64,000 bases of DNA from Jidongwangia harbinensis (lineage in GTDB: Bacteria > Actinomycetota > Actinomycetes > Mycobacteriales > Micromonosporaceae): the NCBI RefSeq assembly GCF_020216025.1, contig NZ_JAIWNC010000008.1, positions 186,001-250,000 of the forward strand, read 5' to 3'. The position numbers and the translations under genes are program-made. The first letter of the stretch is position 1, and every line of letters begins with the position of its first letter. Under the pieces are notes generated by a model. It was not told where the DNA came from. It was given only the letters and a program-made list of their open reading frames with translations, and did not search any database. Shown here piece after piece: positions 27,744-36,698 of this stretch.

Positions 27744-29000
27744 GTGACCGACGGCTGGAACGGGCACCGGCCTCCGTCGTCGCCCGCATCGAGCGGGCCG
27801 GCGGCGGGTTCGCCCTGGTGGTCCGATGCGCTCGCGGACCCGTGGCGGGATCCGTACGCGCCGTCCGCCGTGGTGGTGCCGACCGCTCCGGTCAGCACCG
27901 GACCGGAACCGGAGCGGGTGACCGACCCGGACGCGCCGCGCCGCGGGCCGATGGGCACGATCCTGGTGGTGTGCCTGGTCACAGCGCTGCTCGCCGGCGG
28001 CCTGGGCGGCACCCTCGGGTACGTCTTCGCGGTCCGCGCCGGGGTCGGCCCGGGCACCGCGCTGGGCGCGCCCGAGCAGGACGCCCCGCCGGCCGCCAAC
28101 CGGGCACCGGAGTCGCTCGCCGCGGTCGCCGACCGGGTCATGCCGAGCGTGGTGACGGTCCGGGTCAGCGGCGCGATCGGTTCCGGGTTCGTGGTCTCGC
28201 CGGAGGGCTATGTGATCACCAACGATCACGTGGTCGAGGGCGCCGACGACACCCTGTCGGTGGCGTTCAGTGACGGGTCCACGGCGAGCGCCACGCTGGT
28301 GGGCCGCGACCCCGAGTCGGACATCGCGGTGATCAAGGTCGCCCGGTCCAATCTCACGCCGGTCGAGCTGGGCGACTCCGACCAGATCGCGGTGGGCGAT
28401 CCGGTGCTGGCGTTCGGCTCGCCGCTGGCCCTGGTCAACACGGTCACCTCGGGCATCGTGAGCGCGCTGGACCGCACCATCCAGGCCGGCGAGCCGGGCG
28501 GCACCACCCGCTACTACGCGGCCATCCAGACCGACGCCGCGGTCAACCAGGGCAACTCCGGCGGCCCGCTGGTCGACGCGGCCGGCCGGGTGATGGGCGT
28601 GAACTCGGTGATCCGCTCGGTCGGCGGCGCCGACACCCAGGCGGGCAACATCGGCCTGGCCTTCGCCATCCCGATCAACCAGGCCCGCCGGGTGTCCGAG
28701 GACATCATCGACACCGGCAAGGCCCGCCGTACGGTGATCGGCGCCGAGGTCTCCACCGGCGGCACCGGCTCCTCCGGCGGCGCGCGGCTGCGGTCGGTGC
28801 AGTCGGCCGGTCCGGCGGCCACCGCCGGGCTCAAGGCCGGCGACGTGATCACCAAGATCGACGGGCACGTGCTGGAGGACGGCACCGACCTGATCGCGCT
28901 GGTCCGCAAGTACGCGCCCGGCGCCACGGTCGCGGTCGAGTTCCGGCGGGGCACCGGCCGGGAGACCGCCTCGGTGGTTCTGGCCGCCGACGCCAAGTGA
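27744..29000 (+). CDS. htrA: HtrA/DegP-like membrane serine protease with PDZ
   Basis: 418 aa from the GTG at 27744 (GGAGG 7 nt upstream). Cytoplasmic Pro-rich N-terminus, one membrane segment (TILVVVCLVTALLAGGLGG), trypsin-like domain with His in VITNDHVVEG, Asp in ESDIAVIKV and Ser in NQGNSGGPLV, then one PDZ domain (RSVQSAGPAATAGLKAGDVI). It acts on misfolded proteins on the outer membrane face. In relatives it belongs to the SigE envelope-stress locus and its topology lets it cleave periplasm-side substrates. Confidence 0.93.
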   Translation: MTDGWNGHRPPSSPASSGPAAGSPWWSDALADPWRDPYAPSAVVVPTAPVSTGPEPERVTDPDAPRRGPMGTILVVCLVTALLAGGLGGTLGYVFAVRAGVGPGTALGAPEQDAPPAANRAPESLAAVADRVMPSVVTVRVSGAIGSGFVVSPEGYVITNDHVVEGADDTLSVAFSDGSTASATLVGRDPESDIAVIKVARSNLTPVELGDSDQIAVGDPVLAFGSPLALVNTVTSGIVSALDRTIQAGEPGGTTRYYAAIQTDAAVNQGNSGGPLVDAAGRVMGVNSVIRSVGGADTQAGNIGLAFAIPINQARRVSEDIIDTGKARRTVIGAEVSTGGTGSSGGARLRSVQSAGPAATAGLKAGDVITKIDGHVLEDGTDLIALVRKYAPGATVAVEFRRGTGRETASVVLAADAK

Positions 29001-29055
29001 CGTTCCCGGCCCTGCTTGCGTACGCTGGGCGCCGGGACCTGAGGGAGGCCGTGCC

Positions 29056-29475
29056 ATGTTCAACAATCTGAACGGCTGGGAGATCGTCGCGTTGGTCCTG
29101 GTGGCGCTGCTGATCTTCGGCGAGCGCCTGCCCAAGGTCATCGGCGACGGGCTCCGGATGCTGCGCGGGTTGCGGGCCATGGCGCAGAACGCGACCACCG
29201 ACCTGAGCCGCGAACTCGGCACCGACATCCAGCTGCAGGACCTGCACCCGAAGGCGTTCATCCGCAAGCACCTGCTGAGCGAGGACGAGGAACAGGCCAT
29301 CCGCAAGCCGCTGCAGGGCCTGTTCGACGACGTGAAGACGGACCTCAACGGTGTGAAGGCGGACCTGGAGGACGTGGCCTCGGCCGCCGACCTGAAGTCG
29401 CGCCGCGACGACGCCGCCGACTCCGCGGTGCAGGTCGCGAAGCCGAGCCGGACGTACGACGCGGACGCGACCTGA
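29056..29475 (+). CDS. tatB: Sec-independent translocase TatB
   Basis: 139 aa. Single N-terminal membrane helix (GWEIVALVLVALLIFGERLP) followed by the Pro-Lys hinge, the amphipathic helix (VIGDGLRMLRGLRAMAQN) and a charged soluble tail. TatB binds twin-arginine precursors with TatC; no tatA/tatC is in the window. The gene follows htrA by 55 bp as in M. tuberculosis (htrA Rv1223, tatB Rv1224). TACGCT near 29019 may be its own -10. Confidence 0.92.
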   Translation: MFNNLNGWEIVALVLVALLIFGERLPKVIGDGLRMLRGLRAMAQNATTDLSRELGTDIQLQDLHPKAFIRKHLLSEDEEQAIRKPLQGLFDDVKTDLNGVKADLEDVASAADLKSRRDDAADSAVQVAKPSRTYDADAT

Positions 29476-29490
29476 CCGGGGCCGGTCCTC

Positions 29491-30639
29491 CTAACGCTTG
29501 GTGGTGACGCTGAGGCCGAGCGGCTTGCCGACCAGCGACTCGCGCCGGACGGCCAGTTTCGCCGCCACCGCGTCCAGTGCCTTCGCGGCCGGCGCGTCCG
29601 GGGTGGCCAGCACGATGGGTGTCCCGCCGTCGCCGGCCTCGCGCACCCGGGTGTCCAGCGGGATCTGACCCAGCAGCGGCACCGAGGCGCCGACCGTCCG
29701 GGTCAGCGAGTCCGCCACGGTCTGCCCGCCGCCGGCGCCGAAGACCTCCATCCGGGAGCCGTCGGGCAGCTCCAGCCAGGACATGTTCTCCACCACGCCG
29801 ACCAGCCGCTGATGGGTCTGCAGCGCGATCGCCCCGGCCCGTTCGGCCACCTCGGCGGCCGCGGTCTGCGGGGTGGTGACCACCAGGATCTCCGCGTTCG
29901 GCAGCAGCTGGGCCAGGGAGATCGCCACGTCACCGGTGCCCGGCGGCAGGTCGAGCAGCAGCACGTCCAGCTCGCCCCAGTAGACGTCCGCGAGGAACTG
30001 CTGCAGCGCGCGGTGCAGCATCGGGCCGCGCCACACCACGGCGGCGTTCCCGGCGGTGAACATGCCGATCGAGATGACCTTCACGCCGTGCGACTGCGGC
30101 GGCATGATCATGTCCTCGACCCGGGTGGGCCGGCCGTCCACGCCCAGCATGCGGGGCACCGAGTGGCCGTAGATGTCCGCGTCCACCACGCCCACCGAGA
30201 GCCCCCGCCGGGCCAGTGCGGCCGCCAGGTTGACCGTCACGCTGGACTTGCCCACGCCGCCCTTGCCGCTCGCCACCGCGTACACCCTGGTCCGGGAGCC
30301 CGGCTGGGCGAACGGAATGACCGGCTCCTCGGCCTGGCCACCGCCGCGCAGGCTGGCCTGCAGCGCCTTGCGCTGCTCCTCGGTCATCACCCCGAAGTCG
30401 ATCTCGGCGCCGGTGATGCCGGGAATGGTGGTGACGGCCGCGGTGATGTCCGTGGTCAGCTTGTCGCGCAGCGGGCAACCGGCCACGGTGAGCAACAACT
30501 CGACCTTGACCACGCTGCCGATGACGGTGAAACCCTTGACCATGCCGAGGTCGGTGATCGGCCGGCGGATCTCGGGGTCGTCGACGGTGGCGAGGGCGGC
30601 CTGGATCGCATCCTCGAGGGTGGGCGCTGGGGCTGACAT
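29491..30639 (-). CDS. mrp: Mrp/NBP35-type P-loop ATPase (Fe-S carrier family)
   Basis: 382 aa. An N-terminal FSCA/DUF59 domain (VDDPEIRRPITDLGMV) is followed by the deviant Walker A GKGGVGKSSVTVNLA and LLLDLPPGTGDVAISL. The canonical C-terminal CxxC that holds a bridging Fe-S cluster is absent (NMSWLELPDGSRMEVFG), which to my knowledge is usual for actinobacterial members, so the cluster-carrier role is not assured. The start is preceded by a leaderless TAGCAT. Synteny with Rv1229c. Confidence 0.9.
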   Translation of the reverse strand: MSAPAPTLEDAIQAALATVDDPEIRRPITDLGMVKGFTVIGSVVKVELLLTVAGCPLRDKLTTDITAAVTTIPGITGAEIDFGVMTEEQRKALQASLRGGGQAEEPVIPFAQPGSRTRVYAVASGKGGVGKSSVTVNLAAALARRGLSVGVVDADIYGHSVPRMLGVDGRPTRVEDMIMPPQSHGVKVISIGMFTAGNAAVVWRGPMLHRALQQFLADVYWGELDVLLLDLPPGTGDVAISLAQLLPNAEILVVTTPQTAAAEVAERAGAIALQTHQRLVGVVENMSWLELPDGSRMEVFGAGGGQTVADSLTRTVGASVPLLGQIPLDTRVREAGDGGTPIVLATPDAPAAKALDAVAAKLAVRRESLVGKPLGLSVTTKR

Positions 30640-30646
30640 GCGGTCA

Positions 30647-30652
30647 ATGCTA
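30647..30652 (-). promoter_or_regulatory. Leaderless -10 box of mrp
   Basis: TAGCAT on the minus strand, 7 nt before the ATG at 30639. Confidence 0.5.
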
Positions 30653-30660
30653 CTTCCGCG

Positions 30661-31221
30661 TCAGGGGCGGTCCGCCTCCCACTCCTTGCGATCCTCCTCC
30701 CACTCCCTGCGCTCCAGCTTCTGCCGCCGGGCCGCCGCCTCGTCCAGCTCGTCGGCCAGCCGGGCCAGCTCGGAACGCAGGTAGTCGCGGGTCGCCACCT
30801 CGCCGACCGCGATCCGCAGCGAGGCGATCTCCCGGGCCAGGAACTCGGTGTCCGCCTTCTGCATGGCCGCGCGGCGCCGGTCCTCCTCCATCGCCAGCCG
30901 GTCTCGGTCGGTCTGCCGGTTCTGCGCGAGCAGGATCAGCGGCGCCGCGTACGACGCCTGCAGGGACAACAGCAGGGTCAGGAACGTGAACGTGTACGGG
31001 TCGAAGGCCCACGGCTCGGGCATCAGCGTGTTCCACAGGAACCACGCCGCGATCACCATCGTCATCCAGACGATGAACTTCGCCGTACCCATGTAGCGGG
31101 CGATGCTCTCCGACCACCGGCCGAACGCCTCCGGATCGAAGCGGGGCAGCCGCACGCGACCCGGCTGCACCGGCTGGTCCAGCCGATCGCGGCGGTCCCG
31201 CCGCGGGTCCGGCGCGCTCAT
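30661..31221 (-). CDS. DUF1003 membrane protein
   Basis: 186 aa. Two membrane helices (FIVWMTMVIAAWFLWNTL; FTFLTLLLSLQASYAAPLIL) with the DUF1003 signature LQASYAAPLILLAQNRQ, followed by a charged coiled coil to the end. Its ATG overlaps the stop of the MgtE/CBS gene by 4 nt, so the two are cotranslated; the pairing suggests a divalent-ion-related role, which is inference. Confidence 0.88.
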   Translation of the reverse strand: MSAPDPRRDRRDRLDQPVQPGRVRLPRFDPEAFGRWSESIARYMGTAKFIVWMTMVIAAWFLWNTLMPEPWAFDPYTFTFLTLLLSLQASYAAPLILLAQNRQTDRDRLAMEEDRRRAAMQKADTEFLAREIASLRIAVGEVATRDYLRSELARLADELDEAAARRQKLERREWEEDRKEWEADRP

Positions 31222-32558
31222 CGGTGATCATCCTCGAGCCAGGGGGTGCTGCCGCCCGCGTCCGCGGTGGCCGCGGCGATCCGCGCGGCCAGGCCGATGT
31301 CCGCGGGCATGTCCCGGTCCCGCCAGTCCCTCGGCAGCGAGTGGTCCAGCACGTCGTCGACCGTCACCGCGCCGACCAGCCGGTGGGAGGCGTCGACCAC
31401 CGGGATCGCGACCAGGTCGTAGGTCGCCATCCGCCGGGTGACCTCGGTCAGGTCGGTGTCCGGGTGCAACGGGTCCAGGCCACTGTCCACGATGCCGCCC
31501 AGGATCGCCGCCGGCGGCTCCCGCAGCAGCCGCTGGAAGTGCACCATGCCGAGGTACTTACCGGTCGGCGTGGCCATCGGTGCCCGGGCCACGAACACCT
31601 GAGCGGCGACCACCGGCGGCAGCTCCGGCTCCCGGATCCGGGCGAGTGCCTCGGCCACCGTGGCGTCCGGCGTCATGATCACCGGCTCGGACGTCATCAC
31701 GCTGCCCGCGGTGCCCGGCTGGTAGCTCATCAGCTGGCGCACCGGCGCCGCCTCGTCCGGCTCCATCAGGTCCAGCAGCACCTGCTGTTCGGCCTTGGGC
31801 AGCTCGGCGAGCAGGTCGGCGGCGTCGTCCGGGTCCATCCGTTCCAGCACGTCGGCGGCCCGCTCCCGGTCCAGCCGGATCAGGATCTCCACCTGGTCGT
31901 GCTCGGGCAACTCCTCCAGCACGTCGGCGAGCCGCCGGTCGTCCAGCGCGGCGGCCACCTCATTACGGCGGGCGTCCGGCAGATCCTGCAGCGCGTTGGC
32001 CATGTCGGCCGGACGCATCTGGTCGAGCAGCGCCAGCAGGTTGGAGGTGCCCTGGGTGTCGGTGGGACCGACCAGGCCGCGGACCCGGTCGTACTCCACC
32101 TGGTACAGATGGCCGCGCCGGGCCAGCCGGCCGGTGTGTTCCTGCACGGCGACCCGGGTGATCAGCCACTCGTTGTTGCGGTTGAGTTCCATGCCGAGGT
32201 CCACCACGGTGCCGGACTGGCCCGGCCCGGACCCGCCCTCCGGCGTCACGGTGACCCGGCGGTCCAGCAGGTCGCCGAGCACCAGCAGCTCGTTCGGGCG
32301 CTTCTCGAACCGGCGCAGGTTCAGCGTGCCGGTGCTGAGCACCACGGCCTCGGCATCCATCGACGTCACCCGGCCGATCGGCAGGAAGATCCGCCGGCGC
32401 AGCGCCATCTCGGCCACCAGCCCGACCACCTGCGGCGGCCGGCTGCTGGTGCGCAGGCGGACCACCGCGTCGCGGATGCGGCCGACCCGGTCGCCGTTGG
32501 GGTCGAACACGGGCAGCGCGGCAAGCCGCGCGAGGTAAACCCTGGTGCCCATGCTCAC
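31218..32558 (-). CDS. PRC-barrel / MgtE-N / CBS-domain protein
   Basis: 446 aa soluble protein. Residues about 1-170 hold two PRC-barrel-like segments (LPVFDPNGDRVGRIRDAVV), about 175-290 a MgtE intracellular N domain (LLALLDQMRPADMANALQDL ... ADLLAELPKAEQ), and the remainder a CBS pair. It resembles the cytosolic Mg sensor half of MgtE without the channel. GTG at 32558 is preferred because TAGGCT lies 6 nt upstream; an ATG at 32552 is also possible. Confidence 0.88.
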   Translation of the reverse strand: MSMGTRVYLARLAALPVFDPNGDRVGRIRDAVVRLRTSSRPPQVVGLVAEMALRRRIFLPIGRVTSMDAEAVVLSTGTLNLRRFEKRPNELLVLGDLLDRRVTVTPEGGSGPGQSGTVVDLGMELNRNNEWLITRVAVQEHTGRLARRGHLYQVEYDRVRGLVGPTDTQGTSNLLALLDQMRPADMANALQDLPDARRNEVAAALDDRRLADVLEELPEHDQVEILIRLDRERAADVLERMDPDDAADLLAELPKAEQQVLLDLMEPDEAAPVRQLMSYQPGTAGSVMTSEPVIMTPDATVAEALARIREPELPPVVAAQVFVARAPMATPTGKYLGMVHFQRLLREPPAAILGGIVDSGLDPLHPDTDLTEVTRRMATYDLVAIPVVDASHRLVGAVTVDDVLDHSLPRDWRDRDMPADIGLAARIAAATADAGGSTPWLEDDHR

Positions 32559-32564
32559 CGTCTC

Positions 32565-32570
32565 AGCCTA
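32565..32570 (-). promoter_or_regulatory. Leaderless -10 box of the MgtE/CBS gene
   Basis: TAGGCT on the minus strand, 6 nt before the GTG at 32558; only 3 bp from the opposing phzF-type -10. Confidence 0.5.
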
Positions 32571-32573
32571 GGT

Positions 32574-32579
32574 TAGGGT
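32574..32579 (+). promoter_or_regulatory. Leaderless -10 box of the PhzF-family gene
   Basis: TAGGGT, 6 nt before the ATG at 32586. Confidence 0.5.
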
Positions 32580-32585
32580 CCGGGC

Positions 32586-33467
32586 ATGTCCACCTTGGCG
32601 TACGAGATCGTCGACGTGTTCACCGACCGGCCGTTCGCCGGGAACCCGCTGGCCGTGGTGTTCGGCGCCGAGGCGCTGGCCGGGGACCAGATGCAGACAC
32701 TGGCCCGCGAATTCAACCTTTCGGAGACGGTGTTCGTGCTGCCACCGTCGACGCCGGGCACCGCGACGTACCGGGCGCGCATCTTCACCCCCAACGCGGA
32801 ACTGCCGTTCGCCGGCCACCCCAGCGTGGGCACCGCGGTCACCGTCGTCCGCCGCGGTCTCGCCCAGCCGGGCCCGGTGATCCAGGAATGCGGCGCCGGC
32901 CTGCTGCCCATCGAGGTCACCGACACCGGCCGGGCCACCCTCACCGGTGGCACGCCGACGCTGGGCGAGGAGATCGACCCGGAACCGCTGCTGGCCATGG
33001 TCGGCCTCACCGCCGCCGACCACGCGGGCCTGGCCGCCCCGCGCCGCGCCGGGTGCGGGCTGGAGTTCCACTTCCTTCCGGTACACCGCTCCGCGCTCGC
33101 CCGGGCCACCGGGGCGGACCCGGTCGCCGCGGCGCGGATCGGGGTACCGCAGATCAGCGTGTTCGCCTGGGACGACGAGACACACACCGGGTACGCGCGG
33201 GTGTTCTGCCCCGGCGTGTCCGTCCCGGAGGACCCGGCGACCGGCTCGGCGGCGCTCGGGCTCGGGGTGTGGCTGGTGGCGAACGGCTTGCTGCCGGCTG
33301 CGGGCGTCTCGTCCTACGCGGTTCACCAGGGCATCGAGATGCACCGGCCGTCGCTGCTGGAGTGCACGGTCACCGCGGCCGACGGGATGGCGGTGTCGGC
33401 GACCGTGGCCGGCCACGTGGTCCCGATCGCCCGCGGAGACATCGCCGTGCCGCCCTTCGTCGGCTGA
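32586..33467 (+). CDS. PhzF-family isomerase/epimerase
   Basis: 293 aa, diaminopimelate-epimerase-like two-lobed fold. Visible: YEIVDVFTDRPFAGNPLAVV, the catalytic-Glu region AREFNLSETVFVLPP, RIFTPNAELPFAGHPSVGTA and the second-lobe ligand loop PEDPATGSAALGLGVWL. Physiological substrate unknown; no phenazine genes nearby. Divergent from the MgtE/CBS gene with 27 bp between start codons. Confidence 0.92.
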   Translation: MSTLAYEIVDVFTDRPFAGNPLAVVFGAEALAGDQMQTLAREFNLSETVFVLPPSTPGTATYRARIFTPNAELPFAGHPSVGTAVTVVRRGLAQPGPVIQECGAGLLPIEVTDTGRATLTGGTPTLGEEIDPEPLLAMVGLTAADHAGLAAPRRAGCGLEFHFLPVHRSALARATGADPVAAARIGVPQISVFAWDDETHTGYARVFCPGVSVPEDPATGSAALGLGVWLVANGLLPAAGVSSYAVHQGIEMHRPSLLECTVTAADGMAVSATVAGHVVPIARGDIAVPPFVG

Positions 33468-33689
33468 CCCGCCCGGCCGCCCGGCTCTGTGAGTGGGTGT
33501 TGTCCAGTGGTGGCGGGTGGCTGCGTGGCGCCGAGGGTCGGTCCGGCGTTCGCTGCGCCGGAAGTGCTCGCGCCAAGGTCGTGGCGGCGGGCACTGTCGT
33601 GGGCGTGCCCATACCCGTGGCCTTGCGGGTCGCCCGCGCCCTGAGGATCCGTGGGGAGTCGCGGTGTGGCGGGTGGCGGGTGCGGGATC

Positions 33690-34040
33690 GGGGTGCGGTC
33701 GGTGCCGTTATTCCTCACGCCCGGTCGTGGGGCGGTGGTCTGTGTGGTGCCGGGGTGCGGTCGGTGCCGCTATTTCCCACGCCCGGTCGTGGGCCGGTGG
33801 TCTGTGTGGCGCTGGGGTGCGGTCGGTGCCGCTATTTCCCACGCCCGGTCGTGGGCCGGTGGTCTGTGTGGCGCTGGGGTGCGGACGGCGCCGTAACCCC
33901 CCACGCCCGGTCGTGGGCCGGCGGTCTGTGTGGTGCCGGGGTGCGGTCGGTGCCGCTATTTCCCACGCCCGGTCGTGGGCCGGTGGTCTGTGTGGCGCTG
34001 GGGTGCGGACGGAGCCGCAACTCCCCACGCTTCGGCCGGT
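33690..34040. repeat. 62-bp tandem repeat (locus B of a dispersed family)
   Basis: Exact 62-bp period: units begin GGGGTGCGG at 33690, 33752, 33814, 33876, 33938 and 34000 (last partial). Conserved blocks include CCCACGCCCGGTCGTGGGC (itself a small hairpin) and GGTCTGTGTGG. Shares the GTGTGG and CCCACGC blocks with locus A. Confidence 0.95.
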
Positions 34041-34140
34041 CGGTGGACTGCGGACGCGGTCGCGCGCCAGACCTGACGGGCGCACCGGCGGACGAGGGCA
34101 CCACTGCGCACGACCTCCCGGCCCTCCGGTCACTTTTCGT

Positions 34141-34210
34141 CGATCTTGGACTTGTGGTGCCGGTTTGTCGGTGCGATGCGGCTTTTGTTCCCACCACAAC
34201 TCCAAGATCG
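34141..34210. repeat. REP-like inverted repeat
   Basis: CGATCTTGGACTTGTGGTG (34141-34159) pairs with CACCACAACTCCAAGATCG (34192-34210) at 18 of 19 positions, 32-nt loop. Lower GC than its surroundings. Confidence 0.8.
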
Positions 34211-34277
34211 GCGGAGCCGGGGCAAACCGGCTGGGCTTGACCCGTGGTGATGGCGGAGCTCGCGGTGGGGCGGAAGG

Positions 34278-34775
34278 TCAACGAGGGCGGCGGACGCGGT
34301 GCAGCCGGAACGGGCGCCGGACCGGAACCCGCGCGGGGGACTCTCGCGGCGGCGCCGCCTGGGCGTCGGCCGAGAGGTCCGGCCGGGACACCGCGGGCTC
34401 GGGCGCCGGCGTCAGCCGGACGATCGCGCAGCCCTCGGTGACCCACCGGGCCACCAGGTCCTCGGCCGTGCCGGCGGCGTTCAGGCGCTTGCCGGCCAGC
34501 TGCGGGGCCACGGCGGCCCAGTCTTCGCTGCCCGGCAGCACCCGCTGCACCACCGCGTCCCACACCACGATCAGGCCGCCGGTGTCGCCGCGCAGGCGGA
34601 CCGTGGTGCGGTCGGCCTCGGCCAGTCCCGGCGCGCTCTGCTCGCCGGGACCCGTCACCACCAGCAGCGAGCCGTCCAGGGGCAGGCACCACAGGGCCAC
34701 GGCCGGCCGGTCCGCGACCGTCACCCAGGCCACGGCCGCCTTCTTGATCGCCTCGTCGACCACAGCTGACGTCAC
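34278..34775 (-). CDS. Hypothetical protein, possible split-barrel (PNPOx-like) fold
   Basis: 165 aa from the GTG at 34775 (GGAAGG 8 nt upstream). The core (DEAIKKAAVAWVTVADRPAV ... SLLVVTGPGEQSAPGLAEAD) has the strand pattern of pyridoxamine-oxidase-like split barrels, with TVRLRGDTGGLIVVWDAVV and LVARWVTEGCAIVRLTPAP; no cofactor motif is certain. The last 35 residues are Pro/Arg-rich. It follows the HAD gene by 44 nt on the same strand. Confidence 0.6.
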   Translation of the reverse strand: MTSAVVDEAIKKAAVAWVTVADRPAVALWCLPLDGSLLVVTGPGEQSAPGLAEADRTTVRLRGDTGGLIVVWDAVVQRVLPGSEDWAAVAPQLAGKRLNAAGTAEDLVARWVTEGCAIVRLTPAPEPAVSRPDLSADAQAAPPRESPARVPVRRPFRLHRVRRPR

Positions 34776-34819
34776 GATCGCATCCTTCCACGTCCGGCGG
34801 CGGCTGCCGGTTCCGGCGG

Positions 34820-35518
34820 TCAGACCAGGGCGGGGGAGCGGTCGAGCAGGGTCACCACGTCGGTCAGCGACCGTACCGCCAGGCCGTGGAATGCGGTGTC
34901 GCGGTCGAACACCAGGTGGTCGCTGAGGTCGGGGGCGTCCAGCCGGACCGGGGTCATGCCGACCGCCGCCGCCCCGGTGAGTTCGCGGCTGCCGCCGTCG
35001 CCGACGTACAGGCAGGACTCGGCCGGGACGCCGAGCCGGTCGCACGCCTCCAGATAGATTGCCGGGTCGGGTTTGCAGACGCCGACCTGCACCGAGAACA
35101 CCTGGGCGTCGAGCAGCGGCGCCACCGGCAGGCCGGGCAGGAACTCGGGCAGCTCGTGGGTGCAGTCGCTGACCAGGGCGGTGGCCAGGCCGCGTGCCTT
35201 GATGGCGGTGAGGGCGCTCACCGCGTCCGGCCGGAGCCGGGTGTCCGCCTTCAGGGCATCCACCCGCGCGGGTACGGCCTCTTCCAGCTCAGCGGGCCGG
35301 GGGTGGGCACCGGCCTGCTCGGTGACCCATCGTAGGGTGGCGACGGCCGACCCGAACGTGCCGCGCGCGCGGGAGTGGAAGGTGCGGTCCAGGACCCCCC
35401 GGACGACCTCCGGATCGCAGCCCAGGCGGCGGGCGATTTCGGCGTGCTGAGGGCCACGCCGGACGGATCGGGTGAGCGTGCCGAAAAAGTCGAAAACCAC
35501 GGCACGGTACGCGGGCAC
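34820..35518 (-). CDS. HAD-superfamily hydrolase
   Basis: 232 aa, subfamily IA. Motif I is VVFDFFGTL, so the nucleophile Asp is present but the acid/base Asp two residues later is Phe, as in haloacid-dehalogenase-like members; motif II ALVSDCT, motif III Lys in VGVCKPDPAIYLEA, motif IV LYVGDGGSREL. This pattern disfavours ordinary phosphatase activity. GTG start. Confidence 0.85.
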   Translation of the reverse strand: MPAYRAVVFDFFGTLTRSVRRGPQHAEIARRLGCDPEVVRGVLDRTFHSRARGTFGSAVATLRWVTEQAGAHPRPAELEEAVPARVDALKADTRLRPDAVSALTAIKARGLATALVSDCTHELPEFLPGLPVAPLLDAQVFSVQVGVCKPDPAIYLEACDRLGVPAESCLYVGDGGSRELTGAAAVGMTPVRLDAPDLSDHLVFDRDTAFHGLAVRSLTDVVTLLDRSPALV

Positions 35519-35651
35519 AGGGGATCAGCCTCCCGGGGCTTCAAGGGGGGGTACGCGGTGAGGAACGGCCGCCAGCGTAGCGAGCGGTTCACTTTCCGTT
35601 CAACAAGCCGGGATGGATGGTTCTGCACAAAGCGACGGCGGGGGAGGAAAC

Positions 35652-36596
35652 ATGCGTTCGCACCGTTCCGGGCCCGCCTGGCTCACCGCCGCCGCGCTGA
35701 CCGTGGCCGTCCTCGCGGTGGCGTCATCCGCGCCGCTGATCGCCTTCGCGGCGGCTCCCGCGCTGGCCATCGCGTTCTGGCGCAACGCGCTCGCCGCGGT
35801 GGCGCTGACACCGGTCGCCGCCGGCCCGCGCCGCTCCGAGGTCCTCGACGTGACCCGCGGCGGCCGGCGCCGCGACGGGGTGCTGTGCGTGCTGGCGGGC
35901 GTCGCGCTGGCCGCCCACTTCGGCACCTGGATGCCCAGCGTGCAGCTCGGCTCGGTGGCCACCGCGACCGCGTTGGTCGCCACCCAGCCGGTGTGGCAGG
36001 GGCTGATCGCCGCCGCGCAGGGACGGCGTCCGCCGGTGGCCGTGTGGGTCGGCATCGCGCTGGCGGTGGGCGGTGCGGCCTGGGCCACCGGCGCCGATTT
36101 CGGGGTCTCGGTGCAGGCCGTCCTGGCGGACGTACTGGCGCTGATCGGCGGCGCGGCCGCGGCCGTCTACACGGCACTGGGTGAGCGGGCCCGGGCCCGG
36201 CTCAGCACCACCACGTACACCTGGATCTGTTATGGCACCTGCGCCGTGCTTCTCGGCGTGGTCTGCCTGGTGGCACGCCTGCCGCTGGCCGGCTACGGCA
36301 TGACCACCTGGGCGGCGATCCTCGGCCTGGTGGTGGGCGCGCAGCTGCTCGGGCACTCGATGTTCAGCTACGCGCTGCGCCGGACCACGGCGACCACGGT
36401 GAGCGTGCTGATCCTGCTGGAGGTGCCGGGCGCGGCACTGCTCGCCTGGGCCTGGCTCGGGGAGGTGCCGCGACCGATCGTGCTGCCCGGTCTGGGCCTG
36501 CTGCTGGCCGGGGTCGCGGTGGTGATCCTCGGCGGCGGATCGCGGGAGAAGCGGGCGCCGGAGGCGTCCCTGGCGGACGCGGCCGACCCGGTCTGA
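35652..36596 (+). CDS. EamA/DMT-family transporter
   Basis: 314 aa from the ATG at 35652 (GGGGAGGA upstream). About ten membrane helices in two EamA repeats (FAAAPALAIAFWRNALAAV in the first; GHSMFSYALRRTTATTVSVL in the second). Inner-membrane exporter of small metabolites; substrate unknown. The C-terminus is short and charged. Confidence 0.88.
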   Translation: MRSHRSGPAWLTAAALTVAVLAVASSAPLIAFAAAPALAIAFWRNALAAVALTPVAAGPRRSEVLDVTRGGRRRDGVLCVLAGVALAAHFGTWMPSVQLGSVATATALVATQPVWQGLIAAAQGRRPPVAVWVGIALAVGGAAWATGADFGVSVQAVLADVLALIGGAAAAVYTALGERARARLSTTTYTWICYGTCAVLLGVVCLVARLPLAGYGMTTWAAILGLVVGAQLLGHSMFSYALRRTTATTVSVLILLEVPGAALLAWAWLGEVPRPIVLPGLGLLLAGVAVVILGGGSREKRAPEASLADAADPV

Positions 36597-36698
36597 GCCG
36601 GTCGGCGGTCTGCGTCGTTGCACACGACGAGGCCGCCCACCGGCCACCGGCGTGAGCCTGGCGGATCGGTGCGGTTCCCGGTAGAGAGGGGGGATGCG

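Larger units (their letters stand above)
33468..34277. other. Gene-free 0.8-kb minisatellite gap
   Basis: Holds the 62-bp array and a REP-like inverted repeat described separately. Frames through the array are repeat translations only. Confidence 0.7.

Noticed and set aside
33493..34926. Long frames through the 62-bp array
   Set aside because: 62 is not a multiple of 3, so the frame rotates through the repeat; the same peptide recurs in different frames, i.e. chance openness.
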